DNA of 8,105 nt from an uncultured Pseudomonadota bacterium (GCA_903931355.1 CAIZCB010000206.1:1-8105); one strand, 5' to 3'. Positions 1-6,980 are shown, counted from the stretch's first letter. Notes: a model not told the origin generated them from the sequence alone. A program made the numbers and translations.

Positions 1-316
1 AATGGTAGAAGAAGCAATGGTGAGTGTAAAGATCTTAAAAAGTTTGAATCATTCTTCCGATAAAATTAATATAATAACTTGATCCTATTTTTTTATCTTT
101 TTGTAAAAATACAGCCGTATAAACTTCCTTTGCCTTGTACACGGTTTTTAATAACACATCAATGTTCTGTATTGTAATTCCAGTTGCGGATAATCCTGAA
201 ATAATCAACACAGAGTATTGGCTAATATCCTTTGACAGGATTAATGAACACTATACTTCTCGAAGATCCTTCACCGATAATGGTTTCAATTACAATTACA
301 TAAATATAAGCACTTC
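1..316. other. AT-rich stretch without a supportable gene
   Basis: By eye, GC here is well below that of the genes to the right, with many stops in all frames. The first ~80 bases are open in two forward frames that run in from outside the window, so a gene's 3' end could be present, but neither peptide is recognisable. A 66-codon TTG-initiated frame at 135-335 has no ribosome site and a low-complexity Asn/Ile/Tyr-rich product, as expected of AT-rich non-coding DNA. Confidence 0.5.
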
Positions 317-331
317 AACAAAAGTAAATCG
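317..331 (+). repeat. 15-bp AT-rich repeat block, copy 1
   Basis: AACAAAAGTAAATCG is present identically at 6764-6778. In both places it precedes the A and B repeats in the same orientation, so it probably belongs to the same composite unit. Confidence 0.6.
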
Positions 332-383
332 GTAATTGTGTAATTAAAGTCTTGATTGTATGGCAAGCAAGTTAAGGCTTTCC

Positions 384-414
384 CGTTCGTCCTGAGCTTG
401 TCGAAGGATGAACG
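384..414 (+). repeat. Repeat A, copy 1 (31-bp imperfect hairpin)
   Basis: The arms CGTTCGTCCT and AGGATGAACG form a 10-bp stem with one G-T wobble around an 11-base centre (GAGCTTGTCGA). It is the exact reverse complement of copy 3 at 6804-6834. Similarity continues past the hairpin on one side into a TTAAGG and a GGCAAGC-like stretch, so the repeated unit is about 50-55 bp. I recognise this core as a dispersed intergenic repeat common in gammaproteobacterial genomes. Its function is not established. Confidence 0.85.
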
Positions 415-443
415 AGAAAGCCGAGTCGGTCGCCAACCGTCGC

Positions 444-474
444 CGTTCATGCTTCGACAAGCTCAGCACGAACG
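444..474 (-). repeat. Repeat A, copy 2 (inverted relative to copy 1, two paired substitutions)
   Basis: This copy has the orientation of copy 3 and faces copy 1 across a 29-bp spacer. It differs from copy 3 at two bases only, positions 8 and 24 of 31, which pair with each other in the stem: C-G in copies 1 and 3 becomes G-C here. The preceding flank (CCAACCG then GCCGTTCAT) is also shared with copy 3. Confidence 0.85.
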
Positions 475-532
475 GCTTAAGTTGCAAGCAAGATTCTGGG
501 CTGGCCATACCTGTTTACTTTAGTTAGCGTTT

Positions 533-616
533 ATAGGGGGCGCTGAACAACGTAAAGCGCACCGCTCGCGAATGATGCGCTTCCTGATGAGAAACGCATC
601 ATCAGCTCAAACCTAC
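533..616. repeat. Repeat B, copy 1 (degenerate palindromic element)
   Basis: A diverged copy of the element at 6896-6965. It shares an identical 18-base stretch, TCGCGAATGATGCGCTTC (566-583), preceded by a degenerate matching arm AAAGCGCAC (554-562). The ends resemble ATAGG (left) and ACCTAC (right), an imperfect version of the GTAGGATG/CATCCTAC ends of copy 2. The right end overlaps the TAG stop codon of the cupin gene (613-615). Between core and right end it carries an extra hairpin (584-605). Confidence 0.65.
584..605 (-). terminator. Possible 3' hairpin after the cupin gene
   Basis: CTGATGA (584-590) pairs perfectly with TCATCAG (599-605) across an 8-base loop, starting 7 bases past the TAG on the minus strand. 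The next palindrome (554-583) follows directly. Two stacked hairpins could end or protect the operon transcript, but there is no U-tract, so a factor-independent terminator is not supported. Confidence 0.35.
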
Positions 617-999
617 TTAACCGCCACCATTTCAAAAATAATAATTTCCGCCTGATCATCACCAATATTCTCAACCGTCATCAAGCCACCGGTTTCCCAG
701 AAAATCTCACCCGCGCTAAACACATTGCTTTCGCCATTATCTTCAACCCGCAATTTACCTTTAACCACATAACGAGGGCCAGGGCCTTCGTGGGTATGGG
801 CTGGGGTTTTGTAGCCTTTTGGGAACTGCACGCGAATCACTTTGGAATCGACGCTGTTGGATGTCAGTGTCACGCGTTTTTTCAATAATAATTGGCGTGG
901 AATTGATGAATTTGTATGGTCATCATTACCCGCTAATGCAATCGCAGGCAGTAAGCTAAAAGCGCTAAGGCAAATAACAGTATTAATTAGTTTTTTCAT
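613..999 (-). CDS. Small secreted cupin-domain protein
   Basis: A 128-residue protein with a clear signal peptide (MKKLINTVICLSAFSLLPAI, then ALA before G24), so the mature product of about 105 residues should be periplasmic. Residues 55-125 form a single cupin beta-barrel. Cupin motif 1 is partly kept: GYKTPAHTHEGPGPRYVVKG has the HxH pair (H68, H70), but the usual glutamate position is Gly. In motif 2, SAGEIFWETGGLMTVENIG, the expected histidine is replaced, apparently by Met106. A full 3-His/1-Glu metal site is therefore absent, and the enzymatic role, if any, is unclear; ligand binding or sensing is possible. I chose the ATG at 997-999 because it gives an ideal signal peptide and has a GGA at 1010-1012. 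A TTG at 1012-1014 is in frame but has no ribosome site. It starts 32 bp after the RND stop, so it is probably co-transcribed. The TAG stop lies inside the end of a palindromic repeat. Confidence 0.83.
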   Translation of the reverse strand: MKKLINTVICLSAFSLLPAIALAGNDDHTNSSIPRQLLLKKRVTLTSNSVDSKVIRVQFPKGYKTPAHTHEGPGPRYVVKGKLRVEDNGESNVFSAGEIFWETGGLMTVENIGDDQAEIIIFEMVAVK

Positions 1000-1031
1000 T
1001 GATAAGGTTTCCAAAAAAGTTGGCTATTAAA

Positions 1032-4000
1032 TTATTCGTCACGCAAAATTTGTTTCGACATATTCCGATTCAGCAAGAAATAAACCACCGGAATCACCAC
1101 CAACGAAAACAGCGTCGAGGCGATAATCCCAAAAATAAAACTCCATGCCAATCCCGAAAAAATCGGGTCTAACACGATCATCATCGACCCCAATACCGCA
1201 GACGCAGCGGTTAAAAAAATCGGGTTCAAGCGTGTGGCGCCGGCTTCGATGATAGCATCAGCCAAGCTAATTTCAGGATTTGCTCGGTAAATGTTGTTAA
1301 TAAAATCAATCAAAATAATCGAGTTACGCACCACTATCCCCGCCAAAGCAATCATGCCTATCATCGCGGTGGCGGTGAAATAAATCGGGGTTTCAAAACC
1401 ATTGATAGGCGAGGTGAATAGGTTAATCAGCCAAAACCCAGGCATGATACCGATCACGGTTAACGGAATCGCAATCATCATAATCAAAGGTACCGATAAG
1501 GAGCCGGTTTGTCCAACCAAGAGGATATAAATCATCACCATCGCTGCCGCAAACGCCAAGCCCAAATCGCGGAACACATCGACGGTAATTTTCCATTCAC
1601 CTTCGCCAGCCATTTCTGCTGTATAGCCAGCCGGTAGTGGTCGTTGTTTAAAGGTATCAAACAAATCCAAAATCGCTTCCACCGGACTGCGTCCCGCCAT
1701 TTCAGCGGTCACATAAGCCACTCGTTGCAGGTTCTTATGGTAAATGGCTTTTTGAATCTGGTCGTGGCTAAAGTGGCCGATTTCGCTGAGATGTACTGAT
1801 TGGCCTTGCGCAGTTTTTACTGTCAACGCCAACAAATCCGCTTCTGACGAACGTGCTGGACGGGCTAGTTGCAAGTGAATCGCTAACGGCTGGCGCTCGG
1901 TATCAATATGCAATAAACCGACATCATCACCGGCAATCGCCAAGCGCAAGCTATTAGCGACTTCGGCACTGTTAATTCCCAACAAAGCCGCTTTGTCATG
2001 ATCAATTAAAAAATGTAACTGACTTTGTTCGGCATCCACCAAATCATCGACATCGACGACGCCTTCGGTTTGGCTAATATCGGCTTTGACTCGGTTGGCG
2101 ACTTGAATTAGGTTGTCATAACTGGCTTCTGGCGGCCCGTAAACTTCGGCAACCAAGGTTGACAGCACCGGCGGCCCCGGCGGCATTTCAACAATTTTGA
2201 TATTGGCGCCGTATTGCTGTTCGATACGATCAATCTCGGGACGTATCCGCAAAGCAATATCGTGTGACTGATGTTGGCGGCGGGTTTTATCAACCAAAAC
2301 GATGCGAATATCGCCTAAATGCCCACCTTGGCGTAAATAATAGTGACGCACCATGCCGTTAAAATCCATCGGCGAAGCCAAGCCGACATAGCTTTGAAAA
2401 CTGCTGACTTCATTCACTGTGGCTAAATAACGCCCTAGAGCATTGGCAACCTCATCGGTGGCTTCCAAAGAGCTGCCCTTTGGCATATCAATCACTAGCT
2501 GCAACTCGTTTTTGTTATCAAACGGCAATAATTTCAACGGTACAACGCGAGTGACCGCCATCATCGCCGAAGCCACAAACGCCAATAGCACCGCTAATAG
2601 AAAAATCGTGGCTTTACGTTTGTTGGCTAATAATGGCGCTAGGATGGATTGATAAACTTTAAAGCCGCGACTTTGTTTTAAATCAAACTCAGGGCCGTGA
2701 TCTTTACCGTAATCGCCTCTTAGCAAACGGTAACTAGCCCAAGGTGTGACGCTGAAAGCAATCACCAGCGATAACAACATCGCAATCGGCACATTAAACG
2801 CCATCGGAGCCATGTAAGGCCCCATCATGCCGGTGATAAAAAACATCGGAATAAACGACATAATCACCGCAAAAGTCGCCAAAATCGTCGGTGGTCTAAT
2901 TTCATCCACCGCCGTTAACAAGGCCTGCAAAGGCGGTTGTTTACGCATTTTGTAGTGGCGGTGAATATTCTCGACATCGACAATCGGATCATCAACCAAC
3001 AAGCCCAGCGACAAAATCAAGGCAAACAAGGTGACGCGATTGATGGTGTAGCCAAAAATCAAATCGCATAACAAAGTGATGGCGAAAGTCATCGGCACCG
3101 CCAGCGAGACAATCAGCGATTCTTTAAAGCCTAAAGTTAAAGCCAGCAAAACAATGATGGTCAAAATCGCAATCGATAAATGCATCACCAATTCGTTAAC
3201 TTTGTGGTCAGCGGTTTCACCGTAGTTGCGGGTCACAGTGATTAATATATCGGCAGGGACTAGATTGCCTTTCAATTGCTCGGTCATGGCAATCACTTGT
3301 TCAGCAACGCTGACCGCATTGCTGCCTTTGCGTTTTGCGATGGCAATGGTTACCGCTTGGCGTTGCTCACCGGCTTTTGGCAATTCGCCAGAGGTTTCGC
3401 CTATGCTGTGGATTTGCTCGGCAGCGGGGCCAAAACCGATTTGGGTGTAATAGTCGCTGTCAGTTGCGCCATCGTTAATTTCGGCAACATCGCGAAGGTG
3501 CAGTAAACGACCATTGAGGTTCTTAATCACCGTCGCACCGACATCTTCAGCGCTTTGATAATGCGGCCCTGCTTCAAGGCTAATCGCTTGGTTGCGGCTG
3601 ATGATCTCGCCAATCGGCAAGTTGATATTGCTTTGCGCTAATGCCTGTTTAATCTCTAGCAAACTGAGATTGCTGGCTTGTAATTTAGCGGGATCGGGGT
3701 AAATCGAAATCCGTCTTGGATTAGCGCCGACCACCCAACTTTTGCCGACATTATCAATGCTACGCAAACGGGCGATTAACTCATCAGCAACCCGACGCAG
3801 TTGCAAGCTGTCATGGTCGGGATTGGCCGATGACAAGCTCATCAACACAATTGGCACGTCGTCGATTTCCACTGGCCTAACCAGCCAATTGCTAACGCTG
3901 GGCGGGATAATGTCTTGATTAGCCAGCAATTTATCGCGGGTTTTAATCACGCTGTTTTCAAGGTTTTCACCGACAAGATAGCGCACTGTCACTACCGCTT

Positions 4001-4292
4001 CACCAGGACGCGAGGCCGAATAAACGTATTCGACGCCTTGAATTTGTTTGAGCAATGCTTCTAAAGGCGTGGTGACTTGTTGCTCGACTTCTTCGCTAGA
4101 CGCGCCCGGCACTTGCACAAACACATCCATCACAGGGACGATGATTTGCGGGTCTTCTTCGCGTGGCGTCAACATCAAAGCCGCAGCTCCGGCCAGCAAT
4201 GACACCAGCAAAAACAGCAGCGATAAATGTGAAGTCGTGAATAAGCGAACAATGGCAACGGTTACGCTGTCTTTTTTCTCAGCATTACTCAT
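1032..4292 (-). CDS. RND-family efflux pump, inner-membrane permease
   Basis: This is the proton-driven pump of the tripartite system, expected to act as a trimer. The 1086 residues are slightly longer than AcrB-type pumps (about 1030-1050). The layout is complete: TM1 near 22-42, a large periplasmic loop to about 368, TM2-6 over 370-522, a cytoplasmic linker, TM7 near 562-582, a second periplasmic loop to about 905, and TM8-12 over 907-1075. The proton-relay aspartates are D434 and D435 in TM4 (GLLVDDPIVDVENIHRHY). By motif alignment R989 takes the place of AcrB Lys940, while R1021 and T1028 match Arg971 and Thr978. The Asp-Asp-Pro and Arg variants suggest a distinct subgroup from classical multidrug pumps, and I see no Met-rich signs of a Cu/Ag exporter. 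A GGAG at 4300-4303 lies 7 nt before the ATG, inside the previous gene. Hydrophobic or amphiphilic export is likely, but the substrate is unknown. Confidence 0.93.
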   Translation of the reverse strand: MSNAEKKDSVTVAIVRLFTTSHLSLLFLLVSLLAGAAALMLTPREEDPQIIVPVMDVFVQVPGASSEEVEQQVTTPLEALLKQIQGVEYVYSASRPGEAVVTVRYLVGENLENSVIKTRDKLLANQDIIPPSVSNWLVRPVEIDDVPIVLMSLSSANPDHDSLQLRRVADELIARLRSIDNVGKSWVVGANPRRISIYPDPAKLQASNLSLLEIKQALAQSNINLPIGEIISRNQAISLEAGPHYQSAEDVGATVIKNLNGRLLHLRDVAEINDGATDSDYYTQIGFGPAAEQIHSIGETSGELPKAGEQRQAVTIAIAKRKGSNAVSVAEQVIAMTEQLKGNLVPADILITVTRNYGETADHKVNELVMHLSIAILTIIVLLALTLGFKESLIVSLAVPMTFAITLLCDLIFGYTINRVTLFALILSLGLLVDDPIVDVENIHRHYKMRKQPPLQALLTAVDEIRPPTILATFAVIMSFIPMFFITGMMGPYMAPMAFNVPIAMLLSLVIAFSVTPWASYRLLRGDYGKDHGPEFDLKQSRGFKVYQSILAPLLANKRKATIFLLAVLLAFVASAMMAVTRVVPLKLLPFDNKNELQLVIDMPKGSSLEATDEVANALGRYLATVNEVSSFQSYVGLASPMDFNGMVRHYYLRQGGHLGDIRIVLVDKTRRQHQSHDIALRIRPEIDRIEQQYGANIKIVEMPPGPPVLSTLVAEVYGPPEASYDNLIQVANRVKADISQTEGVVDVDDLVDAEQSQLHFLIDHDKAALLGINSAEVANSLRLAIAGDDVGLLHIDTERQPLAIHLQLARPARSSEADLLALTVKTAQGQSVHLSEIGHFSHDQIQKAIYHKNLQRVAYVTAEMAGRSPVEAILDLFDTFKQRPLPAGYTAEMAGEGEWKITVDVFRDLGLAFAAAMVMIYILLVGQTGSLSVPLIMMIAIPLTVIGIMPGFWLINLFTSPINGFETPIYFTATAMIGMIALAGIVVRNSIILIDFINNIYRANPEISLADAIIEAGATRLNPIFLTAASAVLGSMMIVLDPIFSGLAWSFIFGIIASTLFSLVVIPVVYFLLNRNMSKQILRDE

Positions 4293-4303
4293 GGCGCCAC
4301 TCC
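4289..4303 (-). promoter_or_regulatory. Translational coupling site between adaptor and RND pump genes
   Basis: On the minus strand a GGAG (4300-4303) lies 7 nt before the pump's ATG (4290-4292). The adaptor's TGA stop (4289-4291) overlaps that ATG as ATGA. This arrangement usually lets ribosomes finishing the adaptor restart on the pump, keeping the two subunits in proportion. Confidence 0.75.
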
Positions 4304-5386
4304 AGCGTCACGGACTATGGTTTCACCATCATGCAAACCGGATAACACTTCTAGTTGATCGCCAATTTGTTTGCCAGTGCGAATATGGCGAATTTGTATT
4401 TGTTGATTTTCGATCACTTTCACCGCTTGTAATTGGCCGTAGTGAATAATCGCCGAATTGGGAATTAATAAAGTGTTTTGTTCGGCTTGGCAGCTGAGTT
4501 GTAACCAAGCAAATTGACCGTGTTGCAGCTTGCTATTTTTTGGCAATTTCACTTTTAGCAAGCGGCTGTGAGTTTGCGGATCAAGGTCTGGGGCGATTTC
4601 ATCAATGTTGCCAATCAAACTTTCAGCGCTTTCATCCAGTTTCACCGTCACTTCCATACCTAATTTGATTTGCGATAAACATTGGCTGGCAATCGCAGCT
4701 TCCAAGCGCAAATCATCAGGCTGATAAAAACTGACGATAGGCTGATTAACCATGCCCATGTCGCCAGGTTCTTGATAACGCTCACCAACCACGCCATCAA
4801 ACGGTGCAGTTAAGATATTTTCCGCCAGCATCACTTGTGATTGCTGAGCGTTGCTGGCGGCTTGATTTGCCATGGCTCGTGCTGCTTGGGCTTGAGCTAG
4901 AACCGCTTCGTAATTTTGGCGAGTTGCGGCTTGTTGATTGTATAAACCGGTGATGCGTTTTTCTTCGCTGTTGGCTTGTTCGGCTTGTGCTTTAGCGGCC
5001 ATTTGCGCAGCATGGGCGGCGTTAAAAGCAGCACGTAAATCGCGGTCGTCTAATTTGGCAAGCACTTGGCCTTTTTTCACCACGCTGCCGGGATGGACTG
5101 GGATTTCGATAATTCGCGCATTGAGCTTGGGGGCAATTTTCACCGCTAATCGTGAGCGTATTGTGCCTTGCCAAGCCAAATCATTGCCGGCTAATTGCTT
5201 GCCAACGCGCAATAAATTCGATGGATCAGGCAGGGTAGTTTGGCCAAGCTCGGTGTTGCCCGGCTTGGTTTTTGATTCACCACCAATGATGCCCAAGGCA
5301 ATAAAAATCACCAGCAATAAACCGCCAATGGCAGCGGCGGTGATTAAAGGTTTACGCGAGTTTTCAGAGGCAGAGTGATTGCTCAT
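4289..5386 (-). CDS. RND efflux periplasmic adaptor (membrane fusion protein)
   Basis: This adaptor links the inner-membrane RND pump to the TolC-type channel across the periplasm. A single hydrophobic segment at about residues 13-35 (LITAAAIGGLLLVIFIALGI) would anchor it in the inner membrane; there is no lipobox cysteine. The first half of the lipoyl-like barrel-sandwich domain is at 84-117 (KIAPKLNARIIEIPVHPG, then KKGQVLAKLDDRDL). An Ala/Gln-rich alpha-hairpin follows at about 118-188. The second lipoyl half is at 190-220 (ILTAPFDGVVGERYQEPGD), then a beta-barrel and membrane-proximal region to residue 365. The length is typical of the HlyD/AcrA-like family. An AGGA at 5396-5399 sits 9 nt before the ATG. 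The stop overlaps the start of the RND gene as ATGA, implying coupled translation. The substrate is not predictable from this protein. Confidence 0.93.
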   Translation of the reverse strand: MSNHSASENSRKPLITAAAIGGLLLVIFIALGIIGGESKTKPGNTELGQTTLPDPSNLLRVGKQLAGNDLAWQGTIRSRLAVKIAPKLNARIIEIPVHPGSVVKKGQVLAKLDDRDLRAAFNAAHAAQMAAKAQAEQANSEEKRITGLYNQQAATRQNYEAVLAQAQAARAMANQAASNAQQSQVMLAENILTAPFDGVVGERYQEPGDMGMVNQPIVSFYQPDDLRLEAAIASQCLSQIKLGMEVTVKLDESAESLIGNIDEIAPDLDPQTHSRLLKVKLPKNSKLQHGQFAWLQLSCQAEQNTLLIPNSAIIHYGQLQAVKVIENQQIQIRHIRTGKQIGDQLEVLSGLHDGETIVRDAGVAP

Positions 5387-5405
5387 ACGAAATTTTCCTG
5401 ATGAT

Positions 5406-6737
5406 TTATTGCCATGTTCCGATGGCTTGTTTTAATGCGGCTTCAGCGCGGAGGGCATCAAAGCGGGCGCTGACTTGACGGCTTAAAGCTTTTTCCAATG
5501 CGACTTGAGTTTCCAGATAGCGGCTGACGGTAACCACACCGGCTTGGCGTTGTTGATTGACTAAACGCAATGCTTCTTCGGCGGCTTGGCTGGCGCTATT
5601 GCTGACTTCGGCACGGTGCAAAGCTTCTTGGAGTTTTAATTGAGCGGCTTTTAAGTCGTTTTCAATTTGTAACCGGTTTTGACGCGCCGATTCTTTGGCG
5701 GCGGTGAGTTGGTGTTCGGCTTTGTTGATTTTTTCTTGAGTGGCGAAACCGGAAAACACATCCATTTCTACCATTACGCCAGCGGTCAGATTGTCGCGAT
5801 TGCTGTTGTAAGTTAAATCTTTGCTATTCGAGCCATAGCTGACAAAAGCATCGGCTTTCGGTAAATGCGCGGCTTTGGCGGCAGATAATTGTTGTTCGGC
5901 GATGGCAACTCGTTTTTCGGCGGCTTTTAATTCGGGATGTTGTGCCAAAGCTTGATTGATTAAGTGTTCAAAATTGGCTGGGCTTTCTGGCAAGTTTTTG
6001 TTGGCAGCTGGATTAATCGCAAAGCTGTCATTGGCGTCTAAACCTAGCAGGGTTTTCAGCATGTTTTGTGCTAATTCAATCGCATTGGCGGCATGAATTT
6101 GCGCGTCTTGGGCTTCGGCTAGTTGTACTTGTAACGATAAAAGATCGGATTTCAGCACCGTGCCAGCTTCGTAGCCTAGCTGGGTTTGATGCAACTGGCT
6201 TTGTACCGATTCGATGGAGCGTTGGCTAATAGTGTTAGCGTCCATTGCCGCCAATTCACCGTAATAAGCGGCGGTGACATGATTGACCAGACGGTTACGG
6301 GCCGCTGATTTTTCCAGTTCAGCGGCTTCAGAATTTAGTTCCGCGGCTTGGCTGTTGTAGTAATCCTGTCCACCACGAAACAGTGAATAGCTGGCGCTGA
6401 CTTGTGGGCGGTAATCGTCAACAAAGCCGGGGTTGTTGAAGTTACCCGATTGCATATCCAAGCGACGCTGGGCAATGATCAAGGCAAAGGCTTGTGCCGG
6501 ATTATTGCTGTGCTGATAGGACAAGCTGGTTTTGATTTGCGGATAAAAGCTGGCCAAACTCTCACCGAGTTGGGCGTTGGCTTGCTCGATTCGCGCTTGC
6601 ATGATGTTGAGTTCGGGATTATTCGCTAAGGCAGCGTCAATCGCTTGCTCCAGCGAATAACTGGCAGGTGCGGCGATGGCTTGGCCTATGGACAGTGCTA
6701 ATGCCGATGATGCTAACCAAAAGGGGAGGTGTCTCAT
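5406..6737 (-). CDS. TolC-family outer membrane efflux channel
   Basis: This is the outer-membrane exit duct of a tripartite efflux pump; trimers form a beta-barrel continued by a periplasmic alpha-helical tunnel. The 443-residue length is normal for the family. Residues 1-22 form a signal peptide ending in GQAIA, with cleavage likely before AP. Two homologous halves follow, roughly 27-232 and 252-440. Each ends with a related helical segment, AGTVLKSDLLSLQVQLAEA in the first and AGVVTVSRYLETQVALEKA in the second, the internal duplication typical of outer membrane efflux proteins. Long Ala/Gln/Glu-rich helices fit the coiled-coil tunnel. It is the first gene of the efflux operon, ending 19 bp before the membrane fusion gene. 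No Shine-Dalgarno sequence is visible before the ATG, and an in-frame stop at 6753-6755 excludes an earlier start. Family assignment is firm; the exported substrate cannot be read from it. Confidence 0.92.
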   Translation of the reverse strand: MRHLPFWLASSALALSIGQAIAAPASYSLEQAIDAALANNPELNIMQARIEQANAQLGESLASFYPQIKTSLSYQHSNNPAQAFALIIAQRRLDMQSGNFNNPGFVDDYRPQVSASYSLFRGGQDYYNSQAAELNSEAAELEKSAARNRLVNHVTAAYYGELAAMDANTISQRSIESVQSQLHQTQLGYEAGTVLKSDLLSLQVQLAEAQDAQIHAANAIELAQNMLKTLLGLDANDSFAINPAANKNLPESPANFEHLINQALAQHPELKAAEKRVAIAEQQLSAAKAAHLPKADAFVSYGSNSKDLTYNSNRDNLTAGVMVEMDVFSGFATQEKINKAEHQLTAAKESARQNRLQIENDLKAAQLKLQEALHRAEVSNSASQAAEEALRLVNQQRQAGVVTVSRYLETQVALEKALSRQVSARFDALRAEAALKQAIGTWQ

Positions 6738-6763
6738 TGAATGGTTGGGTAATTAAGTAATCA

Positions 6764-6778
6764 AACAAAAGTAAATCG
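6764..6778 (+). repeat. 15-bp AT-rich repeat block, copy 2
   Basis: Identical to 317-331. It lies 26 bp from the start codon of the TolC-type gene, in the AT-rich segment where the promoter of the efflux operon would be expected. A role as a binding site is possible but not shown. I could not identify a convincing -35/-10 pair here. Confidence 0.6.
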
Positions 6779-6803
6779 TTAATGGTTTGCTTACCAACCG
6801 AGC

Positions 6804-6834
6804 CGTTCATCCTTCGACAAGCTCAGGACGAACG
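6804..6834 (-). repeat. Repeat A, copy 3 (31-bp imperfect hairpin)
   Basis: Identical to the reverse complement of copy 1. It sits in the gap between sqr and the TolC-type gene, about 70 bp before that gene's start, so it may lie in the leader or promoter region of the efflux operon. No T-run follows the stem on the minus strand, so it does not look like a standard intrinsic terminator for sqr. Confidence 0.85.
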
Positions 6835-6895
6835 GAAAAACCTTAACTGGCTGGCAAATAGCCAACTGGATTAAGCCTAACCCAACCCAGTTGCC

Positions 6896-6965
6896 GTAGG
6901 ATGATGAACAAGGTGAAGCGCATCGTTCGCGAATGATGCGCTTCGCTATCGCTCACACATCCTAC
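6896..6965. repeat. Repeat B, copy 2 (70-bp element with inverted ends)
   Basis: The ends are perfect 8-bp inverted repeats, GTAGGATG (6896-6903) and CATCCTAC (6958-6965). Inside is a 30-bp near-perfect palindrome at 6915-6944: arms GAAGCGCATC and GATGCGCTTC around a TTCGCGAA centre, broken only by one G-T pair. It lies 15 bp beyond the sqr stop on the minus strand, so its transcript would fold strongly at the sqr 3' end and could stabilise or attenuate it. No T-run follows. It resembles a non-coding mini-element or REP/BIME-like repeat; it is too short to encode anything. Confidence 0.8.
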
Positions 6966-6980
6966 AAATTAAACAAACGC

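Noticed and set aside
2..82. Forward frame entering from the left edge and ending at TGA, with a peptide faintly like a chemotaxis-receptor helix (SLNHSSDKINIIT)
   Set aside because: Only about 26 codons are visible, the resemblance is weak, and another frame is open here too.
135..335. 66-codon forward open frame starting at TTG
   Set aside because: No ribosome binding site, low-complexity composition, no recognisable motif, and very AT-rich surroundings; it also runs into the 15-bp repeat.
384..474. CRISPR-like repeat pair
   Set aside because: Only two copies, in opposite orientation, with no regular spacers; these are hairpin-type dispersed repeats.
1000..1014. TTG start five codons upstream for the cupin gene
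   Set aside because: No ribosome site, and it would add METLS ahead of an otherwise ideal signal peptide starting at the ATG at 997-999.
1032..4292. Heavy-metal (CusA-type) exporter
   Set aside because: The TM4 and TM10 motifs fit the hydrophobe/amphiphile type better, and there is no Met-rich metal pathway or CusB/CusF-like partner.
4048..4449. Long forward open frame opposite the adaptor-pump junction
   Set aside because: It is antisense to two well-supported genes, and its product has no recognisable family features.
4938..5378. 146-codon forward open frame opposite the adaptor gene
   Set aside because: A shadow of the Ala-rich adaptor coding region; the adaptor has clear domains on the other strand.
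6896..6965. Intrinsic terminator for sqr
   Set aside because: Strong palindrome but no U-tract on the minus-strand transcript; kept as a repeat only.
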